DNA of 64,000 nucleotides from Candidatus Limivivens intestinipullorum. GTDB taxonomy: Bacteria; Bacillota; Clostridia; Lachnospirales; Lachnospiraceae. This document shows, one piece after another, positions 17,493 through 27,900 of the stretch (position 1 is the stretch's first letter; each line of letters opens with the position of its first letter). The stretch is from NCBI GenBank assembly GCA_018711185.1, contig DVIQ01000073.1, positions 1 through 64,000 of the forward strand, read 5' to 3'. The translations under genes and the position numbers were made by a program. The notes under the pieces are model-generated. The model was given only the letters and a program-made list of their open reading frames with translations. It ran no database searches and was not told the DNA's origin.

Positions 17493-18432
17493 GGGACTTA
17501 CTCCTGTGCAGCAGATAGCCTTCCAGACTGTTTTCGGAGATAGAAAGATCTTCCACCGGGAGGCTGCTTAAAATTTCATGAATCAGCCGTTCCTTATCCC
17601 TTTCGGCGGGAGCCTGCAGATGAAGCACACCGTGGGAATCTGTGGAATATCCGGCTTTCGCGGCGGATTCGGAATCTTTCAGTTTGGCATGGATCACGTA
17701 TTTTCCATAATTCTCGTTATAGATGTTTTCAAGGCTTCCGTCGTAAAGCAGGCTTCCTTTGTCTAAAATGAGAATCCGGCTGCAGAGTTCTTCAATATCC
17801 TGCATGTTGTGAGAAGTTAAGAATACGGTTATCTGTTTCTGGGACTTGACAAACTGGATAAAATCATACCGGGAATCAATGTCAAGGCCAAGGGTAGGCT
17901 CGTCCAGAAACAGCACCTCCGGCCGGTGCAGCAAAGCCGCGATCAGATTCCCTCGCATTCGCTGCCCAAGGGAAAGCTGCCGTACAGGCGTATGCAGGAA
18001 ATTCGGAACCTTCAGGATTTCCGTCAGCTCATCCAAAGTCTTTTTATAATCGCTGGCCGAAATAGAATAGAGGGATTTCAGAAGCTCAAAAGAATCGATC
18101 AGCGGCAGATCCCACCAAAGCTGGTTCCGCTGGCCAAAGACGACGCCGATTTTGGAGGCAAGCTTTTTCCGCTGTTTATACGGAACCATGCCGGCAACGG
18201 TTACTTCGCCTTCTGTGGGACTCAGGATACCGGTCAGAAGTTTGATGGTTGTGGACTTTCCGGCGCCGTTCAGACCAATATAGCCTACGGTTTCACCCCG
18301 TTCAATTTCAAATGAGAGGTCTTTTACACCATAAACGGTTTGATTCTGGGGAAAGAAACGAAATCGGCGCTTTTGACCGGACGGGAGCCGGTTCACCGTA
18401 TACTGTTTGCTTACGTGACTTACGTGTATCAT
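17470..18432 (-). CDS. ABC exporter ATP-binding protein
   Basis: A 320-residue ATPase starting at ATG 18432, where MIHVSHVSKQY begins and AAAGGAG lies six bases upstream; the open frame beyond this is not coding. It has Walker A GLNGAGKSTT, Q-loop VFGQRNQLWWD, signature LSLGQRMRGN, Walker B VLFLDEPTLGLD and the H-loop TSHNMQD. The RNQLWWDLP segment is characteristic of the ATPases paired with DUF990-type permeases. A C-terminal ~80-residue extension follows the nucleotide-binding domain. First gene of the exporter operon. Confidence 0.9.
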   Translation of the reverse strand: MIHVSHVSKQYTVNRLPSGQKRRFRFFPQNQTVYGVKDLSFEIERGETVGYIGLNGAGKSTTIKLLTGILSPTEGEVTVAGMVPYKQRKKLASKIGVVFGQRNQLWWDLPLIDSFELLKSLYSISASDYKKTLDELTEILKVPNFLHTPVRQLSLGQRMRGNLIAALLHRPEVLFLDEPTLGLDIDSRYDFIQFVKSQKQITVFLTSHNMQDIEELCSRILILDKGSLLYDGSLENIYNENYGKYVIHAKLKDSESAAKAGYSTDSHGVLHLQAPAERDKERLIHEILSSLPVEDLSISENSLEGYLLHRSKSHETISDH

Positions 18433-18521
18433 AGAGGGCTCCTTTCTTAGCCGCCGGTAAAGAAAAATCAGCAGAAACACGGGCGCTGGCGGGGATATCC
18501 CTCGTCGCACGGCATCCATAT

Positions 18522-18550
18522 ATTATAACATGACCCGGTTCCATTGTCAG
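18522..18550 (-). promoter_or_regulatory. Promoter of the ABC exporter operon
   Basis: On the minus strand CTGACA (18550-18545) and TATAAT (18527-18522) are separated by 17 bases, with the ATPase start 90 bases downstream. This is close to the sigma-A consensus. Confidence 0.7.
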
Positions 18551-18840
18551 CCTGCATTGCTGAAAATTTACCGCTGCTGCGCGCCTTAACTGTCAGACGG
18601 AAGGAAACACAGTGATGAAATTTCCATAAATATCCGAGAAGTCTACATATAAAATTTCGTGAAAATTCTCTATAATAGTTACACACAAAGACAACTGTCA
18701 GTACCTTCCCGGACAGAAGGGATGAATGCGTTGTAATAACGAGAAAGCGATTTCCAATGGCCGGATGCCTGTCACGACTCAGAATTGTGAAGCTGTGACG
18801 GGAAAACCGGTACCGTGCAGGAATGCGGAAAGGAGATTTC
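18551..18840 (+). promoter_or_regulatory. Upstream region of the GH2 operon
   Basis: This gene-free stretch contains TATAAT at 18671-18676 without a good -35 box, as expected for an activator-dependent promoter. The block GAAATTTCCATAAATAT (18617-18633) recurs with one change at 48392-48408 in front of a sugar-binding-protein gene. An inverted repeat GTCAC/GTGAC (about 18771-18800) lies in the leader. No open reading frame of substance is present. Confidence 0.45.
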
Positions 18841-21744
18841 ATGAATAGCTGGCGCAGATTTGACAGAGGACTGATTCCGCTGCCCCACAGAATTATGGCA
18901 GATGAGGAACCGGTGCAGAAACTGGAAGGATGGAAAATTGAACAGGAACAGGGGGTATGGAAGGCTTCCCGGCAGATTACGGCAGGCGACAGAGAGAACG
19001 GCGGATGTTTTCTCAGAATGCACCAGGTGGGCTGCGATACGGAAGTCTTTCTTGACGGAGTAAAGACGGCAGAGCATTACGGCGGATATACCGACTGGGA
19101 TGTGCCGCTGGAAGGAAAAGAGGGGGAGCGGACAGTGACCCTTTGCACGAGAGACGGCGGAGGAAAGCTGAATCCCTTTGAAAAGGCCGGAACCTTTGGA
19201 GGAGTCTCTCTGGTGCGGCTTCCGCGTACATATTTATCGGAGATTCAAACGAAAACAGAAAAAGAAGCTTCCTGGAGGCTGACGGTTTTGGCAAAGCTTG
19301 GGGGCGTTACGGAGACGGACGGACTGGAGCTTTCGGTGTGCCTGGAAGGAGAAAACGGCCGGAAGGCCCTGGGAAAATTTCCAGTAGAGAGCCGCGACGG
19401 CAGTGTGCGCGCGGTTTTGGAATGCCCCGCGGTGCGGGAATGGGATACAGAGCATCCGGTTTTGTATGAACTAACGCTAACCCTTTGCCGCGGCGGCGTT
19501 CTTTTGGAGGAAGCGCGCCAGAAGGTTGGATTTGCCGCGGTCCGGGTTTTAGGCCAGCAGGTATACTGGAATGAACAGCCCCTGAAGCTGCGGGGGCTTT
19601 GCTACAGAGAACAGCCGGGGTTGGACGAGGAGCTTCTGAAAAAGGATTTGAAGCGGTTTAAGGAGGCTGGTGTAAATTATCTGAGGAGCCTGTTTTACCC
19701 CTTCAGCAGCCAGCTTCTCGGACTTTGTGACCAGGAGGGAATTCTGGTCTGCCAGTCGGCATCGGCCTTTTCCGTGGGGAGAAGCGGGCCGCCCACCCAG
19801 GATTTGCCGGACTGCAGGGCCCTTTACGCGGGACAGTTTTCGGAACTCGTAAGAGAACTGCGCAGTCATGTGAGCGGCCTTTTGATCAGTCCGGGAACGG
19901 AATGCGTCTGGGGCAGCAATTTCCGCGTCTGCGCCTCCATGGCAAGGGAACTGGCGCCGGAACTCCTGCTTGCTTTCAGCTACCCTATGACCATTCCGGC
20001 AGCGGATCTTCAGCCGGATGTGTGGTGTGTCCAGTATGTGGACTGGAAGCAGCCCTTTGACGTGATGTATGACCACATGGAAATCGGACATGCCAACGGC
20101 AGTGAAAATGAGGCCGGCTACGTGACAGGCCATGCCAGAAGACAGGAGAAACCGGTGCTGCATGATCTGTACGCGCCCCTGCCTTTCTGCAACCGGGACG
20201 AGATCGAACGGGACTACGGAATCCACGAATTCTGGGGCGAGAGCATCTGGAGATTTCAGAAAAAGATGGAAGAAACACCCGGAGCCCTTGGCGGGTCCGT
20301 GCTTGGGGCCTGTGACGAGGACGGAAGCTTTTCGCCGCTTCTGGAGGACTGTGAGTGGGGGATTCTGGATAAAAATCATGAGCCGAAGCCGGAATACTTT
20401 CATCTGAAAAAGGCCTTTGAGGGATGGAAAACCGGTATCTGGCCAGAGGACCGGGATGCCGCAGATGCCAGCCGGGAAGCCAGCGGGGCGGATGATGAAG
20501 CAGAGCGCAGCCGGGAAGCCTGTGGGGATGAAACCGGAGGGCCTTACAGGCTTACGGAGACGCCGACACATCTGACCTGTCAGAACGGGCGATTCGCCCT
20601 GGCTGTCTCGAAAACCACCGGACTTCTGGACGGCGTATGGGCCGGGGGAGAAAAGGTCATTGAAAACGGTCCCTGGCTTACGGCAGAGCGCCTTTTGCCG
20701 GGAGAATGGGAGCCGGAGGGCCAGCAGATGGTACAGACCGCCCAGGGTGTGCGCGTTCACCTGACCGGGCGGGTCAAGGGCGTCTGCCGCATGGAATATC
20801 GGATTTCTCTTGGAACGGACGGCCGGCTGGAAACCGCGTATACGGTGACGGACCGTATCCGGCCCCTGCCGCCAAGGGTGAAGGCGCAGATCGGACTGGA
20901 CCCCGGCGGACTGGATGAATTCGGCATCTCTTATGTGCTTCCGGCATCCATGAGGCGGCTTGAATGGAAACGGGAAGGACTTTGGGAGGATTATCCCGCG
21001 GATCATATCGGACGGACCCAGGGCGCGGCTGCCGCGGAAAACAGACTGGATTTTGAGAGCATGAAGCAGCATATCCGGGACGCGTGGGTGACAGACGGCG
21101 CGGGCACGGGCCTTCGGATTTTCTCCGCTGAGCCATTAAGCATCCGCATGAAGGAGGAGGCAGCGCCGGAGTGCCTGATCGATGACCGGGACGAGGGGAT
21201 TCGTTATCATGGCCAGTGGCTTACCATGGAGGACGGCGCCGGAGACCGAAACGGCACGGAGACGGCCAGCCGGCAAAAAGGCGATTTCCTGGAATATACC
21301 TTCTGCGGCACAGGAATCCGGGTGTACGGTCCGGTGGACCATATCGGAGGCAGATACCATATCTTTGTGGACGGCAGGCCTGTGAAGGAACGGGGAAGCG
21401 CGTTCCCCAAGCCGGTGGAAATCGCGGCGGCAAGCCGGGGATATGAAAAGCGCTACCAGGTTTTGATGGGAGAGGCCCTTGGGCTGGAACCGGGTACGCA
21501 CACCGTAAAGGTAGAGGTACTGGGAGAAAAAGCGCCCGGCGGAAACGATACCTGGGTGTCCGTGGATTTCCTGGAAGTGATCAGGGAAGAGGACGGACGC
21601 CGGATGAGAATGAACCTGAACCGGGATTTTAATTATGGACGGCTGGTGAGAGGAAATTATATGAGACCTCCCGTTGGTATGAGGGAAGGAAAGACCAACC
21701 GGGTTACGATATTGCTGACAGCAAAGGAGGAGCCGATTCGATGA
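18841..21744 (+). CDS. GH2-like protein lacking the catalytic nucleophile
   Basis: A 967-residue protein started at ATG 18841 (AAAGGAG six bases upstream; the in-frame ATG at 18823 overlaps that site). It has the GH2 plan: an N-terminal jelly roll and Ig-like domain, then a TIM barrel (about 240-545), a charged linker and a C-terminal binding-type beta domain (GTGIRVYGPVDHIGG). Aligned with its downstream paralogue, the acid/base Glu is kept (Glu354 in PGTEC, where the paralogue has CNES), but the nucleophile motif HDEYAH is HDLYAP here, with Leu443 replacing Glu. The substrate-binding HYP motif is FYP. It is probably a non-catalytic or repurposed GH2 protein. There is no signal peptide. It overlaps the next gene by four bases. 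Confidence 0.8.
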   Translation: MNSWRRFDRGLIPLPHRIMADEEPVQKLEGWKIEQEQGVWKASRQITAGDRENGGCFLRMHQVGCDTEVFLDGVKTAEHYGGYTDWDVPLEGKEGERTVTLCTRDGGGKLNPFEKAGTFGGVSLVRLPRTYLSEIQTKTEKEASWRLTVLAKLGGVTETDGLELSVCLEGENGRKALGKFPVESRDGSVRAVLECPAVREWDTEHPVLYELTLTLCRGGVLLEEARQKVGFAAVRVLGQQVYWNEQPLKLRGLCYREQPGLDEELLKKDLKRFKEAGVNYLRSLFYPFSSQLLGLCDQEGILVCQSASAFSVGRSGPPTQDLPDCRALYAGQFSELVRELRSHVSGLLISPGTECVWGSNFRVCASMARELAPELLLAFSYPMTIPAADLQPDVWCVQYVDWKQPFDVMYDHMEIGHANGSENEAGYVTGHARRQEKPVLHDLYAPLPFCNRDEIERDYGIHEFWGESIWRFQKKMEETPGALGGSVLGACDEDGSFSPLLEDCEWGILDKNHEPKPEYFHLKKAFEGWKTGIWPEDRDAADASREASGADDEAERSREACGDETGGPYRLTETPTHLTCQNGRFALAVSKTTGLLDGVWAGGEKVIENGPWLTAERLLPGEWEPEGQQMVQTAQGVRVHLTGRVKGVCRMEYRISLGTDGRLETAYTVTDRIRPLPPRVKAQIGLDPGGLDEFGISYVLPASMRRLEWKREGLWEDYPADHIGRTQGAAAAENRLDFESMKQHIRDAWVTDGAGTGLRIFSAEPLSIRMKEEAAPECLIDDRDEGIRYHGQWLTMEDGAGDRNGTETASRQKGDFLEYTFCGTGIRVYGPVDHIGGRYHIFVDGRPVKERGSAFPKPVEIAAASRGYEKRYQVLMGEALGLEPGTHTVKVEVLGEKAPGGNDTWVSVDFLEVIREEDGRRMRMNLNRDFNYGRLVRGNYMRPPVGMREGKTNRVTILLTAKEEPIR

Positions 21745-23927
21745 ACGGGAATTTTGATAAAAAGATTCCAAGGCTGGCGCCCAGGCCGCTGCCTTGTGAA
21801 ACCATGCGGCAAAACGTGCTTTGCCTGGACGGGACGTGGGAATTTCGCCACCAAGGGGAGGATCAGAGCTGGCATCTGACGGAAGTGCCCTCCTGCATCG
21901 GAACATTTGCCGACGAGGCCCAGGGCTTTTGCGGAAAATACAGCTACCGGAAAAACCTGGAAATTCTGCCCTGGCAGGCGGACTGCGTGAAACTTCTGAA
22001 CTTTGAGGGAATCAACGGCTATGCCAGGGTTCTGATTGACGGGGAGCTTGTGGCGGAGCACTGGAACGGTTTCCTGACCTGGCAGACGGATATCACAAAG
22101 GCCTGCGAGGGGAAGGAGCGCGTATGCCTGCAGATCGATGTGGACGAGACGGTGGACCGGGTGGGAAGCTTTTACCACGGCGGAATCCTGCACAGCATTT
22201 TTCTCTATCTGCTGCCGAAAACCTATCTTTCCATGGTACAGGTATCCACGGCTCTTACGGAAAGGAACGACGCGGTGCTATCCCTGTATTATACGGTGGA
22301 GGCCGGTTTGGATGGCTGCGAAATACAGGGGATTTTGATGGACCCATGGGGAAAGGAAGTGCCGGAAGGGGCTTTCTGCAAAAAAACGGAGGGCACATCG
22401 GAGGATGCGCGAGTCGATCTGCCGATTCCCGCCCCGCTTTTGTGGGACGCGGAGCATCCCTGGCTTTATACGATGCAGCTCTGCGTCTGCAGAGACGGCG
22501 CAGTGCTGGAACGGACAAACCGGACCTTTGGCTTCCGGCAGATTACGCGCCGGGAAAATCAAGTGTTCGTAAACGGGCAGGAGGTGAAGCTCCACGGCGT
22601 ATGCCGCCATGAAATTTCTCCGCTCCACGGAAGATGTCTGACAAAGGAGCTCATCGACCGGGACGTTCGGTTATTCAAAGAGGCCAACTGTAATTATATC
22701 CGCACCTCTCATTATCCTCCAAGCGAATATTTTCTGGAGGCCTGCGACCGGGAAGGAATCTATGTGGAGGATGAGCTGGGACTTGCTTTTATCGCGAAAA
22801 GCACTCCGTATACCCAGAGAGATCCGGGAGAAACCGAACGGTATCTGTCCCATTTCCGGGAGACCATGGCCAGAGACTACAGCCACCCCTGCGTGATTAT
22901 CTGGTCTTTGTGCAACGAGTCCTTCGGCGGCTGCAATTTCGATGTGCTGAACCGCTATATCCACAAGACAGACCCCGGCAGGCTCACGAAATTCAGCTAT
23001 CCCATGACCATGCAGCTTTCCCACGAGCCGGTGGACGTATGGAGTATTCATTACAGCAATTTAAACATCGATCTGTCGGAGAAAAGGGACAATGTCAGCG
23101 TGGGAATCATGGAGGGAAAGGACGTCCCGGTGGTTCACGACGAGTATGCCCATATTCCATGCTATAACCGGGAGGAGCTTCGACGGGACCCCAATGTGCG
23201 GAATTTCTGGGGGAACAGCATCAAGGCGTTCTGGGACCGGATCTGGAATACAAAGGGCGCTTTGGGCGGCGCCATCTGGGCGGGAATCGACGAGACGAAC
23301 GTCTTTAACGGGGGCCTTACCCAGCTTGAATGGGGCATCCTGGACGTATGGAGAAGAAGAAAGCCGGAGTTTTATCTGGTGCGCAAGGCCTATTCGCCCA
23401 TTGTTGTGGACACAGAGCATATAAAATGGGACGAAGAGCTGGAAATTCCGGTGGAAAACCGCTTCTGCCATACGGATTTGTCAGAGATGGTGGTTTACTG
23501 GAAGGCGGAAGGCCTGGAAGGCAGGACGGCGGGACCCAAGGCGGCTCCGAGAGAGACGGGCATCCTGCGCCTGCGGGGAATTCCGAGACAGGGAAGCGTG
23601 CGCGGAGGCGAAGAACGCGGCCGGAACACGGCCGGATTCCGGGAACACGGCGGAAAGGGAATGGCAGGTTTCCCGGACAGAGGAACAGGTACGGATTTCC
23701 GGGAAGGACTGCAGCCTTTGCTTTTCCACAGAAACCGGGAAAATCGTTTCCGGCGTAAGTCTTGGCCAGGAGGTTCTCGCGGGGGGCCCGGATCTTCATA
23801 TGTCCGGCATAAACCTCGGCCCCTGGAAAAAAACGGAGTTTACCGTGACGGAAGGGGCCACGCCCCGGATTTTCCTGCGGGGCTGGTACGGACAGGAGGC
23901 GGAAGTTTCCTTTGTCATGACCTTTGA
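21741..23927 (+). CDS. GH2 beta-galactosidase/glucuronidase-like, N-terminal part of a frameshifted gene
   Basis: Overlaps the previous gene by ATGA. The N-terminal sugar-binding domain, Ig-like domain and TIM barrel are intact: GVCRHE, RTSHYPPSEY, acid/base Glu393 in WSLCNES, nucleophile Glu468 in HDEYAH, and GAIWAGIDE. Homology in this frame ends at about residue 620 (near base 23600); the remaining ~110 residues, rich in Gly and Arg, are out-of-frame noise. The missing C-terminal half continues in the next frame from about 23650 to 24966. Without the shift the protein would be about 1,075 residues and co-linear with its upstream paralogue. Intracellular action on imported oligosaccharides is likely because no signal peptide is present. 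The exact substrate is not determinable. Confidence 0.8.
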   Translation: MNGNFDKKIPRLAPRPLPCETMRQNVLCLDGTWEFRHQGEDQSWHLTEVPSCIGTFADEAQGFCGKYSYRKNLEILPWQADCVKLLNFEGINGYARVLIDGELVAEHWNGFLTWQTDITKACEGKERVCLQIDVDETVDRVGSFYHGGILHSIFLYLLPKTYLSMVQVSTALTERNDAVLSLYYTVEAGLDGCEIQGILMDPWGKEVPEGAFCKKTEGTSEDARVDLPIPAPLLWDAEHPWLYTMQLCVCRDGAVLERTNRTFGFRQITRRENQVFVNGQEVKLHGVCRHEISPLHGRCLTKELIDRDVRLFKEANCNYIRTSHYPPSEYFLEACDREGIYVEDELGLAFIAKSTPYTQRDPGETERYLSHFRETMARDYSHPCVIIWSLCNESFGGCNFDVLNRYIHKTDPGRLTKFSYPMTMQLSHEPVDVWSIHYSNLNIDLSEKRDNVSVGIMEGKDVPVVHDEYAHIPCYNREELRRDPNVRNFWGNSIKAFWDRIWNTKGALGGAIWAGIDETNVFNGGLTQLEWGILDVWRRRKPEFYLVRKAYSPIVVDTEHIKWDEELEIPVENRFCHTDLSEMVVYWKAEGLEGRTAGPKAAPRETGILRLRGIPRQGSVRGGEERGRNTAGFREHGGKGMAGFPDRGTGTDFREGLQPLLFHRNRENRFRRKSWPGGSRGGPGSSYVRHKPRPLEKNGVYRDGRGHAPDFPAGLVRTGGGSFLCHDL

Positions 23928-24966
23928 GCCGGAGGGGAAAATCCGGACGGCATACCGGATCGAGAAGCTTGCGGTCTCGATGCCGGACCGGATCAAGCTG
24001 CGTGTAAGCGTGACGCCGGGGGGGCTCAATGAAATCGGAATCCGCTTTACCGCCGCCGCAGGGATGGACGCCCTGAGCTGGAAGCGGCAGGGAGAATGGA
24101 CCATCTATCCAAAGGACCACATTGGCCGGAATCAGGGAACGGCGTATCGTTTCAGCAAAGGAAGCCGGTTTGGGATGGAGCCGCAGATCCCATGGAAGGA
24201 CGAGATGGAGAGCTGGATACTGAACGGAAAATACGACGTGGATTATAAGGGAACCAATGATTTCCGAAGCCAGAAGGAGCATATTCTGCGTGCCAGCCTC
24301 TTCCGGGCGGAAGACGGCGCCGGAATCCGGGTACTGTCCGATGGAAGCCACAGCGTCCGGGCAGAGGTTCAGGAGCCGGAGGCCAGCCTGGTTTGGGCGG
24401 ATGACGCGAGGATTTCCTATACCGGAGAGTGGTACCAGGAGACGGACGCGAAGTGCGGAGCGGATTACCGGGAGATGTGGTCAAAAACGCCGGGAAGCGC
24501 CGCGGAGATTCTTTTTGAAGGTACCGGAATTGTCTGGTACGGGCCGGTGGATGTGATCTACGGCTATGCCAGAGTTTTCCTGGACGGACGCCTTGTTGAC
24601 GGCAGGGTGGATCAGCGGGTAAACAGCGTGGATTTTCCGGGGTCCGCTGACGGCTATGACAAAAAGTATCATTACCCGGTATTTTCCATGAATGGCCTTG
24701 AAAAAGGGAAACATATCCTTCGCATTGAGCCGGTGGGATTTGGAAACCCGGAGGCGAAGGACAGCTATATTGTGATTGAGGGATTCCGGATTCTGGATGG
24801 TACAAGGCCGGAGCCTGCGTCCCTGCTGATCAATAATCAGGTGAACTATCCGATGATCTCCTGGGGAAATTACCGCAGGCATGCGATTTTGCCGGGAGAG
24901 GGCTATGAAAACCAGGCGGTGATCTGCCTCGGCCGAAAGGAGACGGGTGAAAAGGATGCTGTATGA
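23800..24966 (+). pseudogene. C-terminal half of the frameshifted GH2 gene
   Basis: The listed start is internal; in-frame homology begins near 23650 (REWQVSRTEEQVRISG, then STETGKIVSG), the usual domain after a GH2 barrel. It matches the C-terminal half of the 18841 gene: PGGLNEIGI versus PGGLDEFGI, YPKDHIGRNQG versus YPADHIGRTQG, and a carbohydrate-binding-like domain FEGTGIVWYGPVDVIYG versus FCGTGIRVYGPVDHIGG. It is in frame 1 whereas the N-terminal half is in frame 3 (offset +1), so one inserted or two deleted bases between about 23580 and 23650 separate the two. The region is very GC-rich, so a sequencing error is possible. The end overlaps the next gene by 20 bases. Confidence 0.75.
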
Positions 24967-27900
24967 GAAAAGCCGGAATGGAGCGCTTACAAAAGAGGAG
25001 TTTCAGAATCCGGGAAAAGAGTACCGGGGCGCCCCTTTCTGGGCCTTAAACGGAAAACTTACGAAGGAGGAGGCCGCGCGGCAGATTGCCGTCTTTGACC
25101 AGATGGGCTTTGGCGGCTATAACCTCCATTCCAGAACGGGACTTCAGATTCCTTACCTGGGCGAGGAATTCTTTGATTTTATCCGGTATGCCGTGGAGGA
25201 GGGGAAAAAGCGGGGGATGTATTCCTGGCTTTACGATGAGGACCGCTACCCCTCCGGCGCCGCCGGGGGTCTGGTGACGAAGGATTTGGCCTGGCGTGCC
25301 CGCTGCATGCTGCTTACGGCAAAGCCCCAGGAGGGTTACTGCGAGAGCAGGGAAGCCTTTGAACAGGCGGTCAGGGAAGGGCGAAAACCGCGGGGATATT
25401 ATGTGACTTCCTATGAGATCTGTCTGGAGGACGGGTATCTGAAGGAGTACCGGCGGATCACCAGGGAAGCGGCGCTTTCGCATATGGAGGCAATGGAGCG
25501 GGAGGGCCGGCCCGCTGCCGGCAGACAGATCCGCATGGCGTATGTGCGGCTTTCTCCGGAAAGCCCCTGGTATAATGACTGTACCTATCTGGATACCTTA
25601 AATCCCCAGGCGGTGGACCGGTTTATTCAGGTGACCCACGAGGCGTACGCCAGGGAAGTGGGCAAGGAATTCGGCACCTGGATACCTGCCATTTTTACGG
25701 ATGAACCCCAGATGGCAGGGAAATATGCCCTGACCTTCGCGGATTCCGCGGAGGATGCCACGATTGCCTTTACCGATGATCTGGACGATACGTTCCGCAA
25801 GACCTGGGGCGTATCGCTGCTGGATATTCTGCCGGAAATTCTCTGGGAACTGCCGGGCGGAGCGGTCAGTGTTCACCGCTATCATTACCACGATCATGTG
25901 GCGGAGCGGTTCGCCAGAGCGTTCCCTGATAACCTGGCTTCCTGGTGCGAAGAGCATCGCATTGCCCTGACCGGACATTTTATGTCGGAGCGGACACTGT
26001 ATTCCCAGACGCTGGCCCTGGGCGAGGCCATGCGCTGCTATCGGGCCATGCAGCTTCCGGGCATCGACAACCTCTGCGACGCAAAGGAATTTACAACGGC
26101 CAAGCAGGCGGTGAGCGTGGCGAGACAGAAGGGCAGAGAAGGCGTGCTGAGCGAGATCTACGGCGCGACGCATTGGGATTTTGATTTTATCGGGCATAAG
26201 CTGCAGGGCGACTGGCAGGCGGCCCTGGGAATTACCGTGCGGGTACATCATCTTTCCTTCTATACCATGGAGGGCGAGGCCAAGCGGGACTGGCCGGCGT
26301 CCATCAGCTTTCAGTCTCCCTGGTACCAGAAATACCATTATATCGAAGATCACTTTGCAAGGGTAAATACGGCCCTGACCAGAGGAAAGCCTCTGGCGCG
26401 GGTGGGAGTGATTCACCCCATCGAGTCCTTCTGGATTTCCTACGGTCCCTGCGACCAGACGCAGCTTCTGCGGGATAAGCTGGACGAAAACTTTGTAAAC
26501 CTGACGGAATGGCTGGTACACGGACTGGTGGATTTTGACTTTTTAAGCGAGTCCATGCTTCCGGGCCAGTGTGTCTGCGGCGGGCAGCCTTCCATGCAGG
26601 TGGGAGAAATGGAATATGAAGCGGTGCTGGTGCCGTCCCTTCGGACGATTCGAAGCTCCACGCTGGACATTCTGGAGCGTTTCGCGGCAGCGGGCGGCCG
26701 GGTGATCTTTGCCGGAGAAATTCCGAAGCTTGTGGACGCGAAACCCTCAGACCGGGCAGAGAAGCTGGCCGCGCAGTGCGCGCGGGCGGACTTTGCGCGT
26801 TATGACATCCTGGAATCCCTGCGCGACTTCCGGGATCTGGAAGTTCTGGACGCGGGCGGCCGGCCGGCCGGGGGACTGGCGTACCAGATGCGCAAGGAAG
26901 CAGAGAAGCGCTGGCTGTTCCTGTGCCACAGCGACCGGAAAGAAAACCGGGCGGATGTTCCGGAAAACTACCGTATCCGGCTTCGGGGGCGCTGGGAGCC
27001 GACCCTGTACGATACCCTTACCGGAGAAATCCGAAAGATTCCCGCGAAGCTTCTGGGAGAGGATACCTGGCTTGCGTGGACAGCCTACGGCCAGGACAGC
27101 ATGCTTCTTGCCTTGGAGCCAGCGGCTGCCAAGCGGAGCGCTGACCGGGACAACACGACCGGGCAGAGAGATTCTATGCCGGATTTGGAGCCGGTGACTG
27201 CCGTACCCGCTATTCAGAAAGAGACACGCCGGACTTTGATGAGACCGGACCGGGTACGCTTTTCGGAGCCAAACGCGCTCCTGCTGGATGCGGCGGAATA
27301 CGCCGTAAACGAGGAACCATTCCAGGGGCCTGCGCCGATTCTGGAAATCGATAACCTGCTCCGGGACCGCTTTGGCTGGCCAAGACGCCGGGACGCGGTG
27401 GTACAGCCCTGGTGTATGCCGCCGGAACCGGAGCCGGAAAATCAGGTGACCCTGCGTTTTAGGATTCCTTCAAAGGCCGCCCTTCAGGGCGTGCGTCTGG
27501 CGGCTGAGGAGACGGCCCATATGCGCGCTTCCCTGAACGGCCGGGAGTTTTCCCTTCAAACCCAGGGCTGGTACGTGGACCCATGCCTGAAAACGGCTCT
27601 TCTGCCGGAAATTCAGAAAGGGGAAAATGTTTTGACGGTAACCCTGCCTTTTGGAAGGAAAACGAATCTGGAATGGATGTACCTTCTGGGCGATTTTCAG
27701 GTGGATCTGAAAGGCTGCGGTTTTGTCCTGAGGGAAGAGGAGGAGATCTCCTTTGGGGATCTGACCCGGCAGGGAAGACCCTTCTACACCGGAAACACGG
27801 TGTATGAGATCCCGTTCGACACAGAGGAAACCGGAAGCTGGGTATTGGAAATCCCACAGTTTGCCGGGACGCTTATGGAGGTGGAAACCGACGGGAAGCC

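Noticed and set aside
23800-24966. Treating the 388-codon frame as an independent gene
   Set aside because: It lacks its own ribosome binding site at the first ATG, and aligns with the C-terminal half of the neighbouring full-length GH2 paralogue.
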